Origin: an uncultured Collinsella sp.
GTDB taxonomy: Bacteria; Actinomycetota; Coriobacteriia; Coriobacteriales; Coriobacteriaceae
Assembly (NCBI GenBank): GCA_900759335.1
Contig: CAAEUX010000038.1
Coordinates: forward strand, 12,844-76,843
Direction: 5' to 3'
Length of the DNA: 64,000 nucleotides
The first letter of the stretch is position 1; each line of letters starts with the position of its first letter. A program made the translations under genes and the position numbers. The notes beneath the pieces are model-generated. The model was given only the letters and a program-made list of their open reading frames with translations, did not search any database and had not been told where the DNA came from. Below, in pieces: positions 50,484 to 58,867 of the stretch.

Positions 50484-51821
50484 TTAGGAGTTCGCCAGGT
50501 AGTGCTTGATCTCCCACTCGGTGATCGTAGACTCAAACTTATGCCACTCGTCGCGCTTCTTTTTGAGGAAGAAGCTATGGATATGCTCGCCGAGGGCATC
50601 CTTCATAAACTGCGAGTCCTCAAACACGTCGAGCGCCTCTTTGAGCGAACGCGGCAGCGGCGTGTAGCCGGCCTCGACCATCTGGCGGTCGGTGAGCTTG
50701 AGCGTCTCGGCCGTTGCCTCGGGCGGGAGCTCCAGCTTGCGCTCGATGCCGTCCAGACCAGCCGCCAGCGTGACGGCGTTGACCAGGTACGGGTTGGCCA
50801 TGGGGTCGGGGCTGCGAAGCTCGATGCGCGTGGACAGCTGCTTGCCGGGCTTGTAGACCGGGATGCGGACCATACTCGCGCGGTTGCGCAGGCCCCACGT
50901 GGCGTACTGCGGCACGGAGTCGCCGCCCGTGGTGATGCGCTTGTACGAGTTGACCGTGGGGTTGGTGATGGCGCTAATCTCGCGGGCATGCGCCAGGATG
51001 CCGGCCATGTAGTGTTTGGCGATGTCGGAGAGATGGTACTTCTCGTCGTCCTCGCCCCAAAAGACGTTGTTGCCGTCGTGGTCGAATAGCGACTGGCACA
51101 GGAACATAGCGCTGCCGTCCTCGCCCGCCAACGGCTTGGGCATAAAGGAGGCGTGGCAACCGCTCTCGTAGGCCTGCTGCTTAATGATGAGCTTGGCCGT
51201 GGTGATGGCGTCGGACATGCTCAGGGCCTCGGCGTGGCGCAGGCTCATGCCGTGCTGTGAGCGGCCGGCGGCGTGGAAGGTGTACTCCACGGGCACGGAC
51301 ATCTTCTCGAGCGTGAGGACTGTGTTGCGACGCAGGTCGCGAGCGGCATCGCTCACCGAAAGATCGAAGTAGCCCACGTTGTCGAGCGGCTCGGGGGTGT
51401 GCTCGTCGGGGAAATAGTAATACTCCAGCTCGGCGCCCACGTTGAGCAGATAGCCAGCCTTCTCGGCCTTATAGAACATGCGGCGCAGGGCATCGCGCGG
51501 ATCGCCGGCGAAGGGCTTGCGGTCGGGAGTGCACACGTCACAGAACACGCGGGCGACGCCGTTGTGGCTCGGACGCCACGGCAAAATCTGGAAGGTCGAA
51601 GCATCGGGGAATGCCAGCATGTCGGCTTCCTCGGGCGTGGCAAAGCCCTCGATAGCGGAGCCGTCAAAGCCAATACCCTCCTCAAAAGCGACCTCGAGGT
51701 CCTCGGGGCTAATGGCAAAGTTCTTGAGGCGGCCGAGAATGTCGACAAACCACAGGCGCACAAAGCGGATGTCACGCTGCTCTACAGAGCGAAGTACGTA
51801 ATCGATGTTCTGCTGGTTCAT
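50484..51821 (-). CDS. glnA: Glutamine synthetase type I (GSI-alpha-like)
   Basis: A 445-residue enzyme that makes glutamine from glutamate, ammonia and ATP. The beta-grasp start (DIRFVRLWFVDILGRLKNFA), the latch FDGSAIEGF, the ATP/metal-binding HAAGRSQHGMSLRHA region and the glutamate-site NPTVNSYKRI are visible. The tyrosine adenylylation motif (NLYDLPP) of the longer GSI-beta enzymes is missing; the corresponding segment reads RQMVEAGYTPLPRSL. Length and missing motif fit GSI-alpha, which is controlled by feedback and by transcription, not by adenylylation. AAAGGGGAG precedes the ATG. Confidence 0.94.
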   Translation of the reverse strand: MNQQNIDYVLRSVEQRDIRFVRLWFVDILGRLKNFAISPEDLEVAFEEGIGFDGSAIEGFATPEEADMLAFPDASTFQILPWRPSHNGVARVFCDVCTPDRKPFAGDPRDALRRMFYKAEKAGYLLNVGAELEYYYFPDEHTPEPLDNVGYFDLSVSDAARDLRRNTVLTLEKMSVPVEYTFHAAGRSQHGMSLRHAEALSMSDAITTAKLIIKQQAYESGCHASFMPKPLAGEDGSAMFLCQSLFDHDGNNVFWGEDDEKYHLSDIAKHYMAGILAHAREISAITNPTVNSYKRITTGGDSVPQYATWGLRNRASMVRIPVYKPGKQLSTRIELRSPDPMANPYLVNAVTLAAGLDGIERKLELPPEATAETLKLTDRQMVEAGYTPLPRSLKEALDVFEDSQFMKDALGEHIHSFFLKKKRDEWHKFESTITEWEIKHYLANS

Positions 51822-51955
51822 GTCGCTCCCCTTTCTTTCGGGCGGGTTTCGACTGGTCTATATCGCAGATACTATCGCAGAAAAATGTTTCCGCAGGGTT
51901 AAAGCGTATCAAGCGCTCAAAAAACGTGCGCGAACAGGCCGTTGCGAACGAGTGG

Positions 51956-52327
51956 TTAGCGTTCAGATTCGGAGACAATTTGTCTACAGGCCCGTTCCAG
52001 CGTAGGGAACTCCATCGTCACTGCATCCCAAACAACCGAGCGGTCGACATTGCCGTAATCATGCGCAAGATAATTTCTCATGCCGATAATTCCACGCCAT
52101 TCGATTTCGGGATGAAGCCGCTGCGAGCGTTCCGACAACTTGCCCGCTTCTTCCGTTACCCTAAGCGCACACATCAAAAGGGAGTCCGCCAACGCCCTCG
52201 TCCGCACGTCATTCGCATGCAGAAACTGGTCCTCGGTGATATCAAAAGCCTTGATGCGCTCGTTCGTTTCGGAGATGGCTTCCAAAACCTCTTGAGCGCG
52301 GAGGCCGTCTGACTTACGCGCGATCAT
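51956..52327 (-). CDS. HEPN-domain toxin (HepT-like)
   Basis: A 123-residue helical protein of the HepT/DUF86 type. The RNase signature R-x4-H is Arg84 to His89 in RNYLAHDYGNVD. In type VII (HEPN-MNT) toxin-antitoxin systems the toxin cleaves RNA and is held off or AMPylated by the MNT partner. It overlaps that partner's gene by 14 bases and is translated second. Confidence 0.85.
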   Translation of the reverse strand: MIARKSDGLRAQEVLEAISETNERIKAFDITEDQFLHANDVRTRALADSLLMCALRVTEEAGKLSERSQRLHPEIEWRGIIGMRNYLAHDYGNVDRSVVWDAVTMEFPTLERACRQIVSESER

Positions 52328-52808
52328 AAAGGATCACTCCTTCGCGCTCGATTACCGCGGCAAGTTCGTCATCAAGATGATCACTAGAGACGAGATCAAC
52401 CTGCCTCCCGGTTTCTTTGCGCACCGCCTCGCCAAACGCCGACAGCGCAAAAAGACCAAAGCCCTGCTCGCGATCGACTTCGAGACGCAAGTCAATATCA
52501 CTATCGGCATGCGCCTCGCCACGGGCATACGAACCAAAAAGAATCACGGTTTTGATGGCGGGAATCGAGCAGGCCGCCTCGCGGACGGCGGACTCAATCT
52601 GGGCAGTATCCAAAATGCCCGTCGCGGCGCTTTCGCTCGCAGAGCTTTTACCAAGTGAAGGAACAAACGGCAGAGAGCGCTCGCGCAGCATCTGCCTCAT
52701 AAACATATTGACCGCAACAGACGAAGTCATGCCAAGCTCTTCGCACAGTTCGGCAAATGAGTCTTTAATTGACGAGTCCACTCGCACACTCAGCACAGAC
52801 GCAGCCAT
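52314..52808 (-). CDS. MNT-type nucleotidyltransferase antitoxin with N-terminal RelB/DinJ-like domain
   Basis: A 164-residue protein with two parts. Residues 1-50 (SVRVDSSIKDSFAELCEELG) resemble the ribbon-helix-helix DNA-binding domain of RelB/DinJ antitoxins. Residues about 65-164 are a minimal nucleotidyltransferase with GS-x10-DxD: Gly92-Ser93, Asp104, Asp106. MNT domains neutralise HEPN toxins, in some systems by AMPylating their Tyr. Typical MntA lacks a DNA-binding domain, so this fusion gives the antitoxin a built-in autorepressor. It overlaps the HEPN gene by 14 bases. Confidence 0.85.
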   Translation of the reverse strand: MAASVLSVRVDSSIKDSFAELCEELGMTSSVAVNMFMRQMLRERSLPFVPSLGKSSASESAATGILDTAQIESAVREAACSIPAIKTVILFGSYARGEAHADSDIDLRLEVDREQGFGLFALSAFGEAVRKETGRQVDLVSSDHLDDELAAVIEREGVILYDRA

Positions 52809-52850
52809 GGATACCTCCTGTATGACATTGTCTATATATTATCACACAGG

Positions 52851-53873
52851 CTAGCGCGAGGTCGATGCGCGGTGTTCGATGTGGCCGGGGATCTCAATGC
52901 GTTTGGGCGCCAGCTTTGCGGCCTCGCCCACGGTGGTGGTAACGACGTCGATGCGCTCGGAAAGGCGCTCGACTACGCGCTCGGCAATGGTGAGGGTGTC
53001 CTGCGCGGCCGTGGTGACGCCGCCAAAGAGCACATGGTTCCAGGGGTAGTCGTCAAACGTCGCGATCTTGAGCCCCGCCGGCAGCGAGGGACCAAGCTGC
53101 GCCAGCGCCTCGGTCAGACGCAGGAAAACCAGGCCGTTGACGGCGATAAGGCCGAGCCTTTTGCCCGCGTAGTCGCGGATGGTCTTGTCCAAACGGCCAA
53201 CGCCCGTGGCGCCACCGTCGGCCAGGGTGACGACCTCGCCCGCAAGGCCGCGGCGCGAAAGCTCGTCGGCAAAGGCCTCGGCGCGCTCTCGACGCACGGG
53301 GCTATCGTCGCTTGCCTCGGTGAGCAGGCACAGACGCTCGCTGCCCGCAGCTGCCAAGGCGTCTACCAAGCCGGCGACCAGCTCACGGTTGTTAGATGTC
53401 ACCAGGTCAATACCGCCGTCGGCAACGTCGCGGTCGAGCAGTACGACGGGCAGACGTCCCGCTGCCGCGGCGATCGCCTCGTCATTGCCTCCGCAGGTGT
53501 TGACGACCAGGCCGTCCACGCCGGCATCGATAAGTCTGGTGAGCGACTCCGCTTCCTTAGCGGGGTCGTTGCCGCTAATGGCCGTCATGAGCGAGCAGCC
53601 GCGCGCCGCGGCGCTGGCGGAAAGGCCCTCGAGCATGGCGCTCGAGAACGGGTTGGCGATGTCAGCCAGAATCACACCGATGAGGTTCGTACGCGAGCTG
53701 CGCAGATTGCGCGCGGCGGCACGTGGGCGATAGCCGGTGCGCTCGATAACTGCCGCGATGCGAGCACGGGTCTCCTCGGTCATTTGCCCGGGGCGGTTGT
53801 TGAGATAGCGCGAGACCGTGGCCGGGCTCACGCCCGCCTCGGCGGCAATGTCCTTGATTCTCATCTGCGCCAT
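52851..53873 (-). CDS. LacI-family regulator of the adjacent kdg operon (KdgR-like)
   Basis: A 340-residue repressor: HTH and hinge at the N-terminus (MRIKDIAAEAGVSPATVSRY, then RPRAAARNLRSSRTNLIG), and a periplasmic-binding-like effector domain (LIGVILADIANPFSSAMLEG). It is divergent from kdgK with a 232-base gap that holds two direct copies of AAACCGATTTCG. Such regulators commonly sense 2-keto-3-deoxygluconate and are released from DNA by it. That ligand is inferred from the neighbours. Confidence 0.86.
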   Translation of the reverse strand: MAQMRIKDIAAEAGVSPATVSRYLNNRPGQMTEETRARIAAVIERTGYRPRAAARNLRSSRTNLIGVILADIANPFSSAMLEGLSASAAARGCSLMTAISGNDPAKEAESLTRLIDAGVDGLVVNTCGGNDEAIAAAAGRLPVVLLDRDVADGGIDLVTSNNRELVAGLVDALAAAGSERLCLLTEASDDSPVRRERAEAFADELSRRGLAGEVVTLADGGATGVGRLDKTIRDYAGKRLGLIAVNGLVFLRLTEALAQLGPSLPAGLKIATFDDYPWNHVLFGGVTTAAQDTLTIAERVVERLSERIDVVTTTVGEAAKLAPKRIEIPGHIEHRASTSR

Positions 53874-53934
53874 AGCGCACCCCGTTTCCCAATGTCGGCA
53901 GTCTGAGCCATTTTAGGCATTTTTTAAAAATCTC

Positions 53935-54002
53935 GGTTGCAAAACGCTGTAGGTGAGTATACTACAACTCGAAACGAAACCGATTTCGTAAACCGATTTC
54001 GG
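53935..54002 (+). promoter_or_regulatory. kdg promoter and LacI-type operator repeats
   Basis: TATACT at 53958-53963 is a good -10, with GGTTGC or TTGCAA near -35. Immediately downstream lie two copies of AAACCGATTTCG (53977-53988 and 53990-54001), with CGAAACCGATTTCG forming an imperfect palindrome. Sites placed just after the -10 would block transcription when bound by the divergent LacI-family protein. Confidence 0.68.
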
Positions 54003-54007
54003 CGAGC

Positions 54008-54062
54008 GTTGGCACGCAGGTGCAAAGACGCACCCTACCGTCTTGGCACCTGCGTGCCAACG
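54008..54062 (+). other. Long hairpin in the kdgK leader
   Basis: A 16-bp perfect stem (54008-54023 with 54047-54062) extended by about five more pairs, loop about 12 bases, lies between operator and the AGGAG of kdgK. No T-run follows, so it is not a standard terminator. It may stabilise the mRNA or act in attenuation. Confidence 0.7.
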
Positions 54063-54105
54063 CCATATCAAAGGTGTACGCACGAGTAAAAGGAGCTGCG
54101 CGACC

Positions 54106-55140
54106 ATGGGTAAAACGGTTCTTACCTTCGGCGAGATCATGATGAGACTCTCACCCAAAGACCACCTGCGTATTGAGCAGGCAACCGAGTTTGACGTCCG
54201 CTACGGCGGCGCCGAGGCCAACACTGCGCTTTCCCTGGCCTACCAGGGCGACAAGGCCGCTTACGTCTCCGTTGTCCCGGCCAACCGTCTGGGCGAGTGC
54301 GCCCTGCGTTCGCTGAAGGCCTACGACGTCGACACCACGCGCGTCGTGCGTCAGGGCGACCGCCTTGGCTCCTATGTGTTTGAGGTCGGTGCCTCGCAGC
54401 GCGGCAACGGTTGCGTCTACGACCGCAAGTACTCTGCCATCAGCATGGCCAAGCGCGACGTCTTTGACTGGGACGAGATACTCAAGGGCATCGATGTCTT
54501 CTATTTCTCCGGCGTGACCCCCGCCGTCTCCGATGAGATGGCTGCCGCCTGCAAGGATGCCCTCACCGCCTGCCGCGCCAAGGGCATCACGACCGTGTGC
54601 GACGTGAACTATCGCGGCAAGATGTGGTCGCCCGAGAAGTCGCAGACCACCATGAAGGAGCTCCTGCCGCTCGTCGACATCTGCATCGCCAACGACGAGG
54701 ACGCACCCGCCGGCCTCGGCATGACCTGCGTCTCCGGCTCCCTTGCCCACGGCATCGAGGAGCGCGACACCTACGTCGAGATGGCCCGTCAGATTTGCGC
54801 CGAGTACGGCTGCAAGAAGGTCGCTTCGGTCGTCCGCAACATCTCCTGCGTCGAGCGCTCCATCTGGATGGGCATGCTCTATGACGCCGAGAGCAGCGAG
54901 CACTGGTTCTCCCCTGCTCACGATGTGCACGTGCTTGAGGGTGTTGCCGCCGGCGACGCTTTCAACGCCGGCCTGGTCCACGCCCTCATCAACGACTTCG
55001 ATCCGCAGGCTGCCGTCAACTACGCGATTGCGGCTTCGATCCTCAAGCTCACCATCAAGGGCGACTCCAACTTGGTGACCGCAGACGAGATCGCAGCCGT
55101 AGCATCAGCCGCCGACGGTGGCACCCGCGTCGCGCGCTAG
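54106..55140 (+). CDS. kdgK: 2-Keto-3-deoxygluconate kinase (PfkB family)
   Basis: A 344-residue sugar kinase. The N-terminus (TVLTFGEIMMRLSPKDH, then DVRYGGAEANTALSLAY) and the C-terminal catalytic signature (VLEGVAAGDAFNAG, catalytic Asp in the GD pair) are PfkB-type. It phosphorylates KDG to KDPG, the substrate of the next gene. The ATG at 54106 has AAAGGAG 10 bases upstream. The second residue of the usual GAGD box is Ala (AAGD), a tolerated variant. Regulation is through the upstream operator pair. Confidence 0.9.
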   Translation: MGKTVLTFGEIMMRLSPKDHLRIEQATEFDVRYGGAEANTALSLAYQGDKAAYVSVVPANRLGECALRSLKAYDVDTTRVVRQGDRLGSYVFEVGASQRGNGCVYDRKYSAISMAKRDVFDWDEILKGIDVFYFSGVTPAVSDEMAAACKDALTACRAKGITTVCDVNYRGKMWSPEKSQTTMKELLPLVDICIANDEDAPAGLGMTCVSGSLAHGIEERDTYVEMARQICAEYGCKKVASVVRNISCVERSIWMGMLYDAESSEHWFSPAHDVHVLEGVAAGDAFNAGLVHALINDFDPQAAVNYAIAASILKLTIKGDSNLVTADEIAAVASAADGGTRVAR

Positions 55141-55393
55141 TCCGTCTCCATTCCGCGGGCCGCAGCTTTCCAATCCCATACCCCTGCGGCCCGCTCCCCG
55201 ATTCCTCCGGCCGGGCAAAACCACCAGTCCCATTCCGGTTTTGCCTGGCATTCCCTACATGACTGGTCGAGCAGCCGGTTTTGGAATTGCTTGAACCCCA
55301 AGCGGTGCCTCCGATAACCAATCCAAAATCGGCTCCTGACCAGCACATTTGGTAATCACGCGCCCATGCGCGCCACACATCGAAAGGAACATC
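55141..55393 (+). other. Intergenic spacer with several hairpins within the kdg operon
   Basis: Three inverted repeats are visible: a GCGGGCCGCAG/CTGCGGCCCGC pair (55157-55195), one around 55219-55247 with GGCAAAACC/GGTTTTGCC, and a longer imperfect one (55263-55289 with 55318-55345). No T-run follows, so read-through to kdgA is likely. Structures of this kind can set the ratio of the two products. Confidence 0.55.
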
Positions 55394-56035
55394 ATGTTCG
55401 ATCAGTTCTACACCACGCTTGAGTCCCTGGGCATCGTGCCGGTCGTTGTGCTCGACAAGGTCGAGGACGCCGCTCCGCTCGCCCACGCCCTTATGGCAGC
55501 TGGCATGAAGTCCGCCGAGGTCACCTTCCGCACCGCCTGCGCCGCCGAGTGCATCGCCGCTATGGCCGAGGCCGAGCCCGAGATGTGTGTTGGCGCCGGC
55601 ACTGTCCTGACCGTCGAGCAGGTTGAGCAGGCCCGCACAGCCGGTGCCAAGTTCATCGTCTCCCCGGGTTACAACGAGGACGTCGTGAAGCACTGCATCG
55701 ACATCGACCTGCCCGTCCTTCCCGGCACCGTGACCCCCTCCGAGGTCACCGCAGCCGAGAACCTGGGCCTCAAGGTCACCAAGTTCTTCCCCGCGTCCCA
55801 GTATGGCGGCCTGAACACCATCAAGGCCCTCGCCGCTCCGTTTGTCGGTCACCGCTTTATGCCTACCGGCGGCGTGAGCACCGCCAACGTCGAGGAGTAC
55901 CTGAGCTCCTCCGCCATCATCGCCTGCGGTGGCACCTGGATGGTTAAGCCGGCCCTGTTTGCCGACGGCGACTTCTCCAAGGTCGAGCAGATTGCCCGCG
56001 AGGCCATGGACGTCGTCAAAAAGGTCCGCGGCTAG
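55394..56035 (+). CDS. kdgA: KDPG/KHG aldolase
   Basis: A 213-residue class I aldolase that splits 2-keto-3-deoxy-6-phosphogluconate into pyruvate and glyceraldehyde 3-phosphate. The Schiff-base Lys is about residue 130 in LKVTKFFPAS, with Glu42 and Arg46 in AEVTFRT. The phosphate-binding end FMPTGGVS is present. The ATG at 55394 follows GAAAGGAAC. With kdgK it forms the lower part of the Entner-Doudoroff/uronate path. A strong terminator follows. No uronate isomerase or dehydratase is in the window. Confidence 0.94.
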   Translation: MFDQFYTTLESLGIVPVVVLDKVEDAAPLAHALMAAGMKSAEVTFRTACAAECIAAMAEAEPEMCVGAGTVLTVEQVEQARTAGAKFIVSPGYNEDVVKHCIDIDLPVLPGTVTPSEVTAAENLGLKVTKFFPASQYGGLNTIKALAAPFVGHRFMPTGGVSTANVEEYLSSSAIIACGGTWMVKPALFADGDFSKVEQIAREAMDVVKKVRG

Positions 56036-56052
56036 GTTTAGCTCTCTATCGT

Positions 56053-56090
56053 GAAAGGGGGCGTGCCCTAGACCTCGCCCCCTTTCTTTT
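56053..56090 (+). terminator. Rho-independent terminator of the kdg operon
   Basis: A perfect 11-bp stem (56053-56063 with 56076-56086) followed by TTTT, 18 bases after the kdgA stop. Confidence 0.9.
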
Positions 56091-56427
56091 AAAACGGCTC
56101 GGAAGCGCGCCGTTTCCGTCACGAGCAAGAACCAAAACCGTCTTGTATGCTGATAGAACGTGACGGAAGCGACACGCCCCCGAGCCGCTTTGCCTACTCG
56201 GCTGGCAATCGCACTCAACTAAGACACTTCGACAAAAGCCGAACCATCAAAACAGCTGCGGCACCGTCTGGAGGAATGGACCCTTGCTTCCGGTCTTTTC
56301 CTCCAAGCGGCGCCGCAGCGTTTTCGTGCCCCGATGTGCCCCGGCACTTGCGGTGGAATACGGACTGCTTACACCATCAGAGCCGCAAAACAATCCCTAT
56401 TTCACCGCAACTAATGAAGAGAACGAG
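56091..56427. other. Intergenic region with a degenerate palindrome
   Basis: An imperfect inverted repeat (ACTTGCGGTGGAATA at 56346-56360 with TATTTCACCGCAACT near 56399-56413) resembles the stronger palindrome at 57193-57259. The two bracket the GntR gene. No gene is supported. Confidence 0.5.
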
Positions 56428-57117
56428 TTAGATGGCCGTGTCTTTGGACAGCTCAAAATAGTCAGGATGTAAGGCGATAACCGGGCCCTGCTCCTCGGGC
56501 ATCAGGTGCAGGTGTGTCTCGGCCAGATAGCTCGCCGTGTCGGTATCGCCCTTTTTAATGGCCTCGAGAATTCGGCGATGCTGCCGACGAATCGGCTCCC
56601 AATCCAGATCCTGAGAGACCATACGCAACCAGTTGTATCGCTCAAAATGCGTATTGACGCTCTTCATCCAATCCCACAACATGTGGCGGCCGGCAATCTC
56701 AAAACACGTCTCATGGAACAGGTTGTCCAGATCGAAAAAGCGACGCGTTTCGCTATGGTCGAGCGACTCGGACTCGGCAAGAATCTGCTCGAGCCGATGC
56801 TTTTGCTCGGGCGTGGCGGCCGAACAGCATTTAATAAGCACGCTTCTCTCGAGCTTCTCACGCAAGAAGCAGGCGTTTTCGGCGTGTTCCATGCTGATCT
56901 TAGAGACGTAGGTGCCGCTTTTGGGGCGCGTTTCCACCAGCTCCTGCTCACGCAGGCGTACAAAGGACTCGCGAATGGGCGTGCGCCCGATTCCCGTCTC
57001 CTTTTCCAGACCAATCGCCGAAAGGCGCGTGCCGGGTTTGAGCTCGGCATAGATGATCTTGGAGCGCAATGCGTTGTATGCCTGATCTTGCAGGCTCTGA
57101 TTATGCTGCTGTTCCAT
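56428..57117 (-). CDS. GntR/FadR-family transcriptional regulator
   Basis: A 229-residue regulator. A winged helix with the family pattern LKPGTRLSAIGLEKETGIGR then TPIRESFVRLREQ leads into a helical FCD effector domain with metal-ligand-like His and Asp/Glu (DLDNLFHETCFEIAGRHML and HRRILEAIKKGD). FadR-group members often sense sugar acids, so control of the neighbouring kdg genes is plausible but unproven. The ATG at 57117 has GAGGG upstream. Its stop lies near a degenerate palindrome. Confidence 0.86.
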   Translation of the reverse strand: MEQQHNQSLQDQAYNALRSKIIYAELKPGTRLSAIGLEKETGIGRTPIRESFVRLREQELVETRPKSGTYVSKISMEHAENACFLREKLERSVLIKCCSAATPEQKHRLEQILAESESLDHSETRRFFDLDNLFHETCFEIAGRHMLWDWMKSVNTHFERYNWLRMVSQDLDWEPIRRQHRRILEAIKKGDTDTASYLAETHLHLMPEEQGPVIALHPDYFELSKDTAI

Positions 57118-57688
57118 AAAGCCCTCGGATGAAGCCCACGGTTTGTCGAATATCACCACGTAATACTATCGCATCCCCCGCCCCCCCTCATAAGTTGCGG
57201 TGGAATAGTTCCTGCTCAAAGCCTTCAGCAGCAAAAACAGGAACTATTCCATCGCAACTTCCAACAGTCTTTTTGGGACGTGGCTTTTTTGGCTACCCTG
57301 AGCCGCAAATCGGCCCCCTTGCCACAAAAGTGGCCCATCTACTACGTTAACACGGATAGCCTCGGCAATACCGAAAACCGTGAAAACAAAACCGCAGGTA
57401 GACAGCTTATCGATTTTCAAAATAGCCGACTATGGTTGACCCCTGCGGCTTAAATGTAGTAGATAGGCCCTTTTCGTGGCGCAGCACTACTGCACCCCAA
57501 ATTGGCACCCCGAGCCCTCGTGAGTTGCCAACAAGCTGTTCGCCCAGCGCTTTATCCGCGCGGCATTTGGAAAATAGCACCACCGCAAAACCCGCGAGTA
57601 GCGCTTACTTTGCTATATCTCACTATACTTTGCTATATCTTGCTATACTTTGCTATATCTTGCTATATCTTGAGCAAAGGTGGCTCAC
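57118..57688. repeat. Repeat-rich intergenic region: two inverted-repeat structures and a TTGCTATATC array
   Basis: Three features: (1) a 22-bp palindrome with one mismatch (57193-57214 with 57238-57259). (2) A larger folded structure with 29-base arms, about five mismatches (57321-57349 with 57452-57480) and an inner CCGCAGG/CCTGCGG pairing. (3) At 57608-57672 a tandem array of TTGCTATATCT and TTGCTATACT units, six or seven copies, ending just before the ribosome site of the ATPase. No protein gene is supported here. Confidence 0.75.
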
Positions 57689-58780
57689 ATGCAAACAAAC
57701 CCTTTTAAGCCCACAGCAGGTAAAACACCTCCCACGATTATCGGCCGCGAAGATGTACTTGAAGAATTCAGTGAAGGCCTCACCAACGGGCCTGGTGCCC
57801 CTGGGCGCCTAATGCGCATAGCCGGCGTCCGTGGAACGGGCAAGACGGTCCTCCTTGACGAGTGCTCACGTTTGGCGCAAAGCCGTGGCTGGACGGTCAT
57901 AAAAGAGGTCGCAACCGAGGGACTTTGCCAACGCATTCTCGAACAGCTGCAGCCCAAATTCCAGGCCAAACACGCCAGATTTGAGCCCACCGTAGCTGGC
58001 ATATCCATCGGCAGCATAGACATTGAGCGAATCGGTCCATCGCTACGCGACGCCATGAGACAGACAATAACCAAGAATGGAAATGGCCTGCTCATCACTC
58101 TCGACGAGGTTCAAGACGCAGAGCTCGATGAGGTCCGAACGCTCTCCATTGCGATTCAGCAGGTTATCGGCGAAGACCTTGATATCGCCTTTGTTTTTGC
58201 TGGGCTGCCTTCGATGATTGAAAGCATCATCAACGGAAAGACACTTACGTTTTTGCGCCGTGCCCTCCCCTTTGACCTGAAGGCTGTGGCAGTAACCGAA
58301 GTGTCGTACTCCCTCGAGGAAACCATTGAAGCGTCTGGCATGGAGTTGCAGCCAGGTATTGCCGGCCAACTTGCCGAGGCAACGCAAGGCTATCCTTTCA
58401 TGATCCAACTCGTTGGATACTACGCATGGCAGTTGGCAAGACGCGCACATACACCGATTATTGGAGAAGAAGAAGCCGAGCGCGGCATTGCAACGGCACG
58501 CGAACGCTTCTGCGCCATGGTGATTGAGCCCGCGCTGCAGCGCATTCCGCCCACGTGCATCGCTTATCTGCTGAGCATGGCGTCTTTGGGGCAGACGAGC
58601 TCGACCAGCATGGTTGCCGATGCCCTAAACAAAACGCCTCAACAGGTGAGTTCCGTCCGCAGCCGCCTGTTAAGAGAATCGATTATCGAGGCTCCCTCGT
58701 ACGGCAAGGTCTCATTTGCCATCCCCTACATGCGCGACTACCTCTACGAGCACAAAGCCGAACTGGAAGTTGAACTGTAG
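57689..58780 (+). CDS. AAA/ORC-like ATPase of unknown function
   Basis: A 363-residue soluble ATPase. Walker A is GVRGTGKT (46-53) and Walker B LLITLDE (134-140), with the sensor-like AFVFAGLPSMI. A winged-helix-like C-terminus follows (TSSTSMVADALNKTPQQVSS). The closest pattern is the AAA ATPases of the Orc1/Cdc6 or STAND-like type, which are often of mobile-element origin. The ATG at 57689 follows AAAGG (a GTG three codons earlier is possible). It lies next to a broken integrase and tRNA fragment, so it may be cargo of that element. Confidence 0.75.
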   Translation: MQTNPFKPTAGKTPPTIIGREDVLEEFSEGLTNGPGAPGRLMRIAGVRGTGKTVLLDECSRLAQSRGWTVIKEVATEGLCQRILEQLQPKFQAKHARFEPTVAGISIGSIDIERIGPSLRDAMRQTITKNGNGLLITLDEVQDAELDEVRTLSIAIQQVIGEDLDIAFVFAGLPSMIESIINGKTLTFLRRALPFDLKAVAVTEVSYSLEETIEASGMELQPGIAGQLAEATQGYPFMIQLVGYYAWQLARRAHTPIIGEEEAERGIATARERFCAMVIEPALQRIPPTCIAYLLSMASLGQTSSTSMVADALNKTPQQVSSVRSRLLRESIIEAPSYGKVSFAIPYMRDYLYEHKAELEVEL

Positions 58781-58867
58781 AAACGGCAACTGCCCTGCAA
58801 GACGAAAACCGTTTTCGTACGGATTAAAGCAGACGTAGACGATTTTCGTCTTGATTTGCGTACGGAA
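58781..58867. other. AT-rich spacer with repeated CGTACG/ACGAAAA motifs
   Basis: Short inverted and direct repeats (for example ACGAAAACCGTTTTCGT, and CGTACGG/CCGTACG-type words) occur to about 58920. They could be integrase arm sites or a terminator for the convergent genes. No gene. Confidence 0.4.

Noticed and set aside
57608..57672. Possible CRISPR array
   Set aside because: Units are 10-11 bases, abut each other without unique spacers, and no cas gene is present.
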